A stretch of 5,975 bases of DNA from an uncultured Eggerthella sp. GTDB taxonomy: Bacteria; Actinomycetota; Coriobacteriia; Coriobacteriales; Eggerthellaceae. The stretch covers positions 1-5,975 of the forward strand of contig UPYK01000030.1 of the NCBI GenBank assembly GCA_900538545.1, read 5' to 3'. The translations under genes were made by a program, and so were the position numbers. This document shows, in pieces, positions 1 to 4,063 of this stretch (the first letter of the stretch is position 1; each line of letters opens with the position of its first letter). Below the pieces are notes generated by a model, which did not search any database, was not told the origin of the DNA, and saw nothing but the letters and a program-made list of their open reading frames with translations.

Positions 1-534
1 GTTCGTGGCGCGAATCTCAAAGTGGCTGCGTGGATGCGCGCACACCGGGCACTTCTCGGGCGCTTCCTTGCCGATATGCAGATGCCCGCACACGGTGCAG
101 TACCAAACCTGCGCCTCTTCGCGACGGAACACCTCGTCATTCTTGATGCGCTCGGTCAGCACGTTGTAGCGCTCTTCGTGCGTTGCCTCGATGGCCGCCA
201 AGTTGTCGAAGAAATCGCCCAGCTCGTCGAAGCCTTCTTCGCGCGCTACTTTTGCGAACGCGGGATACTGATCGTCGGCTTCGAAATGCTCGGAGCCAGC
301 CGCGGCCTTCAGCCCATCGAGCACGTGCGGAATCTCGCCATCATGCAAGCGCTTGAAAAGCAGCTTTGCATGCGCCAATTCGTTGCCGGCGGTCTCGTTG
401 AAGATGTCGGAGATCTGCACATAGCCGTCTTTGCGCGCCTGCTGCCCGAAGAAGGTGTACGTTACATAAGCCAACGCCTCGGCGTTCAGCGCGGTTTCCA
501 TATTCTTCCAGGATTGTGAATCTTTGAGTTCCAT
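1..534 (-). CDS. rbr: Rubrerythrin, C-terminus cut by the window edge
   Basis: Rubrerythrins are cytoplasmic non-haem diiron proteins that reduce hydrogen peroxide to water with electrons from NADH via rubredoxin-type carriers, protecting anaerobes from oxidative stress. The frame is open for 178 codons from ATG at 534 to the edge. The N-terminal four-helix ferritin-like domain (about residues 8-135) carries all expected diiron ligands: Glu19, Glu52 and His55 (NELAH), Glu82 and Glu85 (SEHFE), Glu116 and His119 (EATH). It also has the family landmark YPAFA followed by REEGF. A C-terminal rubredoxin-like domain has Cys146/Cys149 (CTVC) and Cys162/Cys165 (CPVC) for one Fe(SCys)4 centre. The visible sequence reaches HFEIRATN, where family members normally end, so only a few residues are likely missing. 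The start is supported by a strong GGAGG seven bases upstream. It follows the kinase gene on the same strand with a 177-bp gap and its own promoter. Confidence 0.96.
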   Translation of the reverse strand, partial: MELKDSQSWKNMETALNAEALAYVTYTFFGQQARKDGYVQISDIFNETAGNELAHAKLLFKRLHDGEIPHVLDGLKAAAGSEHFEADDQYPAFAKVAREEGFDELGDFFDNLAAIEATHEERYNVLTERIKNDEVFRREEAQVWYCTVCGHLHIGKEAPEKCPVCAHPRSHFEIRATN

Positions 535-539
535 CAAAA

Positions 540-550
540 CCCCTCCCTCT
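540..550 (-). promoter_or_regulatory. Ribosome binding site of rubrerythrin
   Basis: Read on the minus strand this is AGAGGGAGGGG, with GGAGG at 546-542 and a 7-nt spacer to the ATG at 534-532. It is an unusually purine-rich, strong Shine-Dalgarno, consistent with a highly translated stress protein, and it fixes the rubrerythrin start. Confidence 0.85.
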
Positions 551-633
551 GCAGATGGCGAACGCTCCGGCCGTCTTGTTTTTGGTGTCGAACGACCGGG
601 TAGTTTGTCATCTTTTCTTAGTGTGTTCCACTC

Positions 634-662
634 ATTATAGGAAGGGGGCAGCTCCGAATTTC
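634..662 (-). promoter_or_regulatory. Putative rubrerythrin promoter
   Basis: On the minus strand a perfect TATAAT occupies 639-634, about 100 nt upstream of the rubrerythrin ATG. No good TTGACA lies at the usual spacing; the region 657-662 reads GAAATT, a weak -35. A predicted start near 627 gives a leader of about 93 nt. A perfect -10 with a poor -35 would fit an activator-dependent or extended promoter. The -10 is seen directly; promoter activity is inferred. Confidence 0.6.
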
Positions 663-670
663 AGCATTCG
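655..670. promoter_or_regulatory. Inverted repeat at the rubrerythrin -35 region
   Basis: CGAAT at 655-659 and ATTCG at 666-670 form a perfect 5-bp dyad with a 6-bp centre. It overlaps the place where the rubrerythrin -35 should lie. The position suits a regulator binding site, but the arms are short and no known consensus (for example a PerR box) is recognised. Confidence 0.3.
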
Positions 671-711
671 AGGGCTCTGTCAACAATCTGTTGAAGCGCG
701 GTTGGAATTGT

Positions 712-3700
712 TTACTTATTCAACCGCTGATGCAGCGTCGTGAGCAAAACAGTGAAATCGAGCGGCTTGGCGAAGTGCCCGTTCATGCCCGCCTCTTTGG
801 TCTTGCGCACGTCGTCCACGAACGCATTCGCGGTCATGGCGAAGATCGGCAGCGCGTCGTAGTCCGTGTCCTCGCGCGGCAGATCGCGGATCGCGCGCGT
901 GGCGTCGAGCCCGTTCATCACAGGCATCTGCATATCCATGAACACGCAATCGTAATAGCCCGGCTCGTGATCGCGCACCATCTCGAAAGCCTCCTGCCCA
1001 TTCAGCGCGCGCTCGAGCTTGAAGCCGGCCGCCTCCAAGAACGCGGCTGCCACCTCGGCGTTCAGCTCGTTGTCCTCCGCCAGCAATCCGCGCTTGCCGC
1101 TGAAATCGATCTGGGTCACGTCGAGCTTCTCCTCAACGTCCTTCTGCGCAGGCTCGGCCCCCAACAGCTCAACGAACAGCTGCTTCAAGCGCGACTTGAA
1201 CAGCGGCTTGCTCACGAAGAAGCTCGCGCCCGCCTGGCGCGCTTCCTTCTCGATCTCGGTCCAATCGTAGGCCGAGATCACGATGATCGGCACATCCTCG
1301 TTCGTCCGCTTGCGAATCTCGCGGATCGTTTGCACGCCATCCATGCCCGGCATGATCCAGTCGATGATCACGGCGAAGAACTGCTCGCCCGCCACCTCGG
1401 CGTCCACAAGCCTATCCACCGCTTCACGCCCAGACAGCACGTACTCCGGCCTCATGCCCAGATCCTGGAGCATGATATGCGTCGATTCGCACACCACCTC
1501 GTCGTCGTCCACGATGAGCACGGGCAGGTCGACGAACTCCTCGTACACGCTCTCGTCCACTTCGGCGATCTTCAGGAACACCGTGGCGGTGAACGTGGAG
1601 CCTTTGCCCAGCTCGCTCTTCACCTCAATGTCGCCATTCATCATGCGCGCTGCCGAAAGCGCGATCGGCAGGCCAAGCCCCGTGCCCTGCTGCTCCACGA
1701 CCTCCTTGCGCTCAGCGCGCGAGAACGCGTCGAACACATGCGGCAGGTAATCCTTGCTCATGCCGATGCCGTTGTCCTTCACGGTGAAGTCGAACTGCGC
1801 GATCTTCGCGCTGCCCGCGTTCTTCTCTTCCAGCGTGATATCGATCGTGCCGCCCTCGGGCGTGTACTTGATCGCGTTGCTCACCAGGTTGGTGTAGATC
1901 TGCTGCAGGCGCACGTGGTCACCGATCACTTCTTCGTGAACGATATCCTTCACGCGAATGATCACCTTCTGCTGCTTCGCGTCGGCTTGCGGCCGGTTGA
2001 TGTCAACCAGATCATTCAGCATCACGGAAAGATCGAACGGCTCCTCGGAAAGCTCGATGCGCCCCGATTCGATCTTTGACACATCCAATATCTCGTTGAT
2101 CAGGGACAACAGGTGTTTGCCCGAAGAGGAGATCTTCGCTAGGCAATCCTTCACACGGTTCGTGTCGTTTATGTTGGCGCCCGCAATTGCGGTCATGCCG
2201 ATGATCGCATTGAGCGGCGTGCGAATGTCGTGACTCATGTTCGAAAGGAAGCTTGTCTTGGCGGCGCTCGCGTTGTCGGCTGCATCAAGCGCGGTCTGGA
2301 GCGCCTCGCGCGCGGCAGCCTGATGCTTGTTGAAGAGGTTCACCTGCCTGCGATAACGCAGGAACACGATCACGATCGCAGCAATGATCACCAGACCGAT
2401 CACCAGAAGCGGCAGCGCGTAATGCCTGATCACCTCGATCAGCGAAAAGGGTGCGCGCGCCTCGGAATAGCGGATCATCGCGTTCGTGATCAGCGTGTCG
2501 TCGATCTGCTGCGTGGCCTCTTGCATGATCACCGCAAGGGTGGGCTCATTGCGGCTCACGGCGAACGAAAAACCTTCGCTGGCCTCGAGATATGCGGTGT
2601 TGAACGAATCGTATTCGGGGTGTTCGGCAATGAAGAGCTGCATGATGCTCGCGTTGCCGATGACGCTGTCGACCTCGCCGCGCGACATGGCCCTGAACGC
2701 CTCATCGCGCGAAGGGTAGTTCACCAGCTCCGCGCTCGGGTCGTACTGCTCCAAGAACTCCTGCTGCCCAATGGCCGCTTCGGTGGAAGCCACGCGTTTG
2801 AGCACGTCATCGTCGTAGTCGCCGGTGTAAGCGACCATGATGCGGTCCTCAACGAGCGGCGTGGTCTGGTAGAGATCTTCCTTTTCGCGCGACCACGCGT
2901 CGTCATACACGGGGAAGATCACGTCGACCTCGCCGTTCTTGATGGCCTCGCGCATCGCATAGCGGCTATCGAACGCCTTCGTTTTGATGGGAATGCCCAG
3001 ATATTCCTCCATGATGGGAAGCGCCGACCCTAGCACACCGGTCGGTTCCCCCTGGTCATCGTGGCCAGAGATGGGCAGATTGCCCGAAAGATACCCGAGC
3101 GTGATCGACCCCTTCTCTTCGAGCCAGGCGTGCTCTTCCTTGGTGAGCGCGGTGGTCATGCCGCTGTTAGCGTAGTATTTCTCCCGGTTCTCCGCCAAGA
3201 AGTTCGGATCGTTCGCCAGCAGATCTTCCTGCGCCTGATCAAGCTCGGCCAGCAGATCGCCGCGGTTCTTGTTCACCGCGAAGTAGAGCGGATTGCCATC
3301 GAGCCCCATATCCGCAGATGAGAAGAGGAATTCCTTCTCGAGCTGGGGCGTTTTGTTGATGCCGGCAACAATGTCCACTTCGCCGTTTCGCAGCGCCTCG
3401 ATGACCTCGCTGCGCGTGAGGTAGCGATAGGTGTACTCCCACCCGGCATAGGGCGCAAGGCGCTGGTAGTATTCGTAGGCGTACCCCGATTTGCGCTCGT
3501 CGTCGCCAAAGCCGTCTTGGAAGGCCTCGTCGCCGAAGTAATAGCCGATGCGCACCTCTTTGCTGTTGTCCTCGGAAGAAGATTGAACAGGCTCGGCGAA
3601 GGATTCATGGGCCGAACCCCCCGGAACAGCCGGAAGTAGCGCACCGCCGAACACGAGCGCGCAGGCGACGAGCGCCGCGAACATCACACGACGAACAGAG

Positions 3701-3744
3701 AGGACGCGCGTAGCGTCACGTTTTTGAGCATCCGTTGAACGCAC
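712..3744 (-). CDS. BvgS-like hybrid sensor histidine kinase with two solute-binding-like sensor domains and two receiver domains
   Basis: Membrane sensor kinase of about 1010 residues. A charged N-terminus precedes a hydrophobic signal/anchor (about 20-40). Two SBP_bac_3 (Venus-flytrap) domains follow: a short one (about 63-196) and a full-length one (about 213-428). A transmembrane helix lies at about 441-462. HisKA has phospho-acceptor His505 in SHDIRTPLN. HATPase_c has its N box at NLVSNAIKYT (Asn619, Asn623), the DNGIG motif (657-661) and GTGLGL (687-692). Receiver 1 has Asp795 and Lys846; receiver 2 has Asp937, Thr971 and Lys993. All catalytic residues look intact. There is no HPt domain and no adjacent response regulator, so partners must be elsewhere. 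The GTG start at 3744 was chosen because it gives a basic signal-peptide n-region and has GAAAGAG 8 nt upstream. ATG at 3684 would leave no charged n-region, and the frame open to 3960 runs through AT-rich promoter-like DNA and repeats. Compared with domain 2, domain 1 lacks about 89 residues. The ligand is unknown; amino acids or other small solutes are possible from the family. Confidence 0.93.
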   Translation of the reverse strand: MRSTDAQKRDATRVLSVRRVMFAALVACALVFGGALLPAVPGGSAHESFAEPVQSSSEDNSKEVRIGYYFGDEAFQDGFGDDERKSGYAYEYYQRLAPYAGWEYTYRYLTRSEVIEALRNGEVDIVAGINKTPQLEKEFLFSSADMGLDGNPLYFAVNKNRGDLLAELDQAQEDLLANDPNFLAENREKYYANSGMTTALTKEEHAWLEEKGSITLGYLSGNLPISGHDDQGEPTGVLGSALPIMEEYLGIPIKTKAFDSRYAMREAIKNGEVDVIFPVYDDAWSREKEDLYQTTPLVEDRIMVAYTGDYDDDVLKRVASTEAAIGQQEFLEQYDPSAELVNYPSRDEAFRAMSRGEVDSVIGNASIMQLFIAEHPEYDSFNTAYLEASEGFSFAVSRNEPTLAVIMQEATQQIDDTLITNAMIRYSEARAPFSLIEVIRHYALPLLVIGLVIIAAIVIVFLRYRRQVNLFNKHQAAAREALQTALDAADNASAAKTSFLSNMSHDIRTPLNAIIGMTAIAGANINDTNRVKDCLAKISSSGKHLLSLINEILDVSKIESGRIELSEEPFDLSVMLNDLVDINRPQADAKQQKVIIRVKDIVHEEVIGDHVRLQQIYTNLVSNAIKYTPEGGTIDITLEEKNAGSAKIAQFDFTVKDNGIGMSKDYLPHVFDAFSRAERKEVVEQQGTGLGLPIALSAARMMNGDIEVKSELGKGSTFTATVFLKIAEVDESVYEEFVDLPVLIVDDDEVVCESTHIMLQDLGMRPEYVLSGREAVDRLVDAEVAGEQFFAVIIDWIMPGMDGVQTIREIRKRTNEDVPIIVISAYDWTEIEKEARQAGASFFVSKPLFKSRLKQLFVELLGAEPAQKDVEEKLDVTQIDFSGKRGLLAEDNELNAEVAAAFLEAAGFKLERALNGQEAFEMVRDHEPGYYDCVFMDMQMPVMNGLDATRAIRDLPREDTDYDALPIFAMTANAFVDDVRKTKEAGMNGHFAKPLDFTVLLTTLHQRLNK

Positions 3745-3752
3745 GAGGTAGA

Positions 3753-3759
3753 CTCTTTC
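3753..3759 (-). promoter_or_regulatory. Probable ribosome binding site of the hybrid kinase
   Basis: On the minus strand GAAAGAG ends 8 nt before the GTG at 3744-3742. It is a moderate Shine-Dalgarno match and the main reason to prefer this GTG over in-frame GTG 3687 and ATG 3684. Confidence 0.5.
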
Positions 3760-3776
3760 ATTTTTTTGATTTGACC

Positions 3777-3807
3777 CTATAAGTAAGTCTAGCCTTACTG
3801 TCGCTAA
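3777..3807 (-). promoter_or_regulatory. Candidate kinase promoter spanning a palindrome
   Basis: On the minus strand CTTATA (3783-3778) or TTATAG (3782-3777) can serve as a -10 and would put the RNA start about 25 nt before the GTG start. The only -35-like hexamers are poor: TAGCGA at 3806-3801 (17-bp spacer to CTTATA) or TTAGCG at 3807-3802 (19-bp spacer to TTATAG). The palindrome at 3782-3799 fills the spacer. A weak -35 plus a dyad in the spacer suggests a regulated promoter. This is inference from base sequence only. Confidence 0.35.
3782..3799. promoter_or_regulatory. 18-bp near-perfect palindrome, putative operator
   Basis: AGTAAG (3782-3787), a TCTAGC centre and CTTACT (3794-3799) make an 18-bp palindrome with one mismatched pair (positions 7 and 12); the core CTAG is itself symmetric. 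It lies 38-55 bp upstream of the kinase start, where a dimeric regulator would act. The same hexamer recurs singly at 3810-3815 and, inverted, at 3853-3858 and 3877-3882, which suggests accessory half-sites. The regulator is unknown. Confidence 0.5.
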
Positions 3808-3852
3808 AAAGTAAGCAAGATGAAAGATTTTTCGAAATTCGCCTACGGTATA

Positions 3853-3885
3853 CTTACTAATGTAATAAGGAAGTTTCTTACTAAT
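3853..3885. repeat. Direct repeat CTTACTAAT, two copies 24 bp apart
   Basis: CTTACTAAT occurs exactly at 3853-3861 and 3877-3885. Each contains the CTTACT half of the palindrome at 3782-3799. The 24-bp spacing is close to the period of the adjoining tandem array. It sits in the AT-rich half of the divergent spacer and could be half-sites for the same regulator. Confidence 0.45.
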
Positions 3886-3891
3886 TAATAG

Positions 3892-4006
3892 GGCAGTTGA
3901 ATCGTTGCCAACAGGACAGTTGAATCGTTGCCAAAAAGGCAGTTGAACTACTCCCAACAAGGCAGCCGAACCAACGCCAACAAGGCAGTTGAATCATTGC
4001 CAAAAG
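3892..4006. repeat. Tandem array of five ~23-bp imperfect repeats between the kinase and fbp
   Basis: Five head-to-tail units: 3892-3913 (22 bp), 3914-3937 (24), 3938-3960 (23), 3961-3983 (23) and 3984-4006 (23). The consensus is roughly GGCAGTTGAATCGTTGCC followed by an A-rich AACAA linker. Units 1 and 2 share 18 identical bases; unit 5 differs from them at one core base; units 3 and 4 are more diverged. Units 1 and 5 begin GGCA and end TGCC, a small dyad 14 bp centre to centre; unit 2 has an extra A (GGACA). There are no spacers and no cas gene, so it is not a CRISPR array. The array ends 57 nt before the fbp ATG, so a regulatory role or transcription as part of the fbp leader is possible. 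The repeats are seen; function is unknown. Confidence 0.85.
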
Positions 4007-4016
4007 TATTGCCAGC

Positions 4017-4037
4017 CGCGCGGTGAACAAGCGCGCG
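4017..4037 (+). promoter_or_regulatory. GC-rich stem-loop in the fbp leader
   Basis: CGCGCG at 4017-4022 and CGCGCG at 4032-4037 can pair in a 6-bp all-GC stem with a 9-nt loop. The stem ends 17 nt before the AGGAG of fbp. No U-tract follows, so it is not an intrinsic terminator. It may affect fbp translation or mRNA stability, or may be chance in GC-rich DNA. Confidence 0.35.
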
Positions 4038-4054
4038 TTATCCCTCCGATGAAC

Positions 4055-4060
4055 AGGAGA
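4055..4060 (+). promoter_or_regulatory. Ribosome binding site of fbp
   Basis: AGGAGA lies just before the ATG at 4064, with a rather short spacing of 4 nt after AGGAG. The alternative in-frame ATG at 4079 would be 19 nt away, so the first ATG is preferred. No convincing sigma70 promoter was found between the tandem array and this site; AT-rich DNA at 3850-3890 is a possible location. Confidence 0.7.
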
Positions 4061-4063
4061 AAC

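Noticed and set aside
22..519. Plus-strand 165-codon frame
   Set aside because: It lies entirely opposite rubrerythrin, whose diiron and rubredoxin motifs are intact on the minus strand.
541..711. Intrinsic terminator between the kinase and rubrerythrin
   Set aside because: Only weak or AT-rich dyads are visible and none is followed by a T-run in the minus direction, so read-through cannot be excluded but no terminator can be called.
691..2079. Long plus-strand frame of 462 codons opposite the kinase, and similar long frames at 2230-3033 (plus) and 4244-4918 and 4955-5887 (minus)
   Set aside because: They are His/Arg/Leu-rich antisense shadows of strongly conserved genes in GC-biased DNA, with no recognisable domain.
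3261..3280. Perfect CGCGGT/ACCGCG inverted repeat with 8-nt loop
   Set aside because: It lies inside kinase coding sequence in GC-rich DNA and is probably chance; kept only as a note beside the domain-deletion finding.
3745..3960. The kinase frame stays open upstream to an ATG at 3960, adding 72 residues
   Set aside because: That stretch covers AT-rich promoter-like DNA, the palindrome and part of the repeat array. It would bury the signal sequence internally, and no good ribosome binding site is seen there.
3892..4006. CRISPR array
   Set aside because: Units abut head to tail with no unique spacers, diverge from each other, and no cas gene is present.
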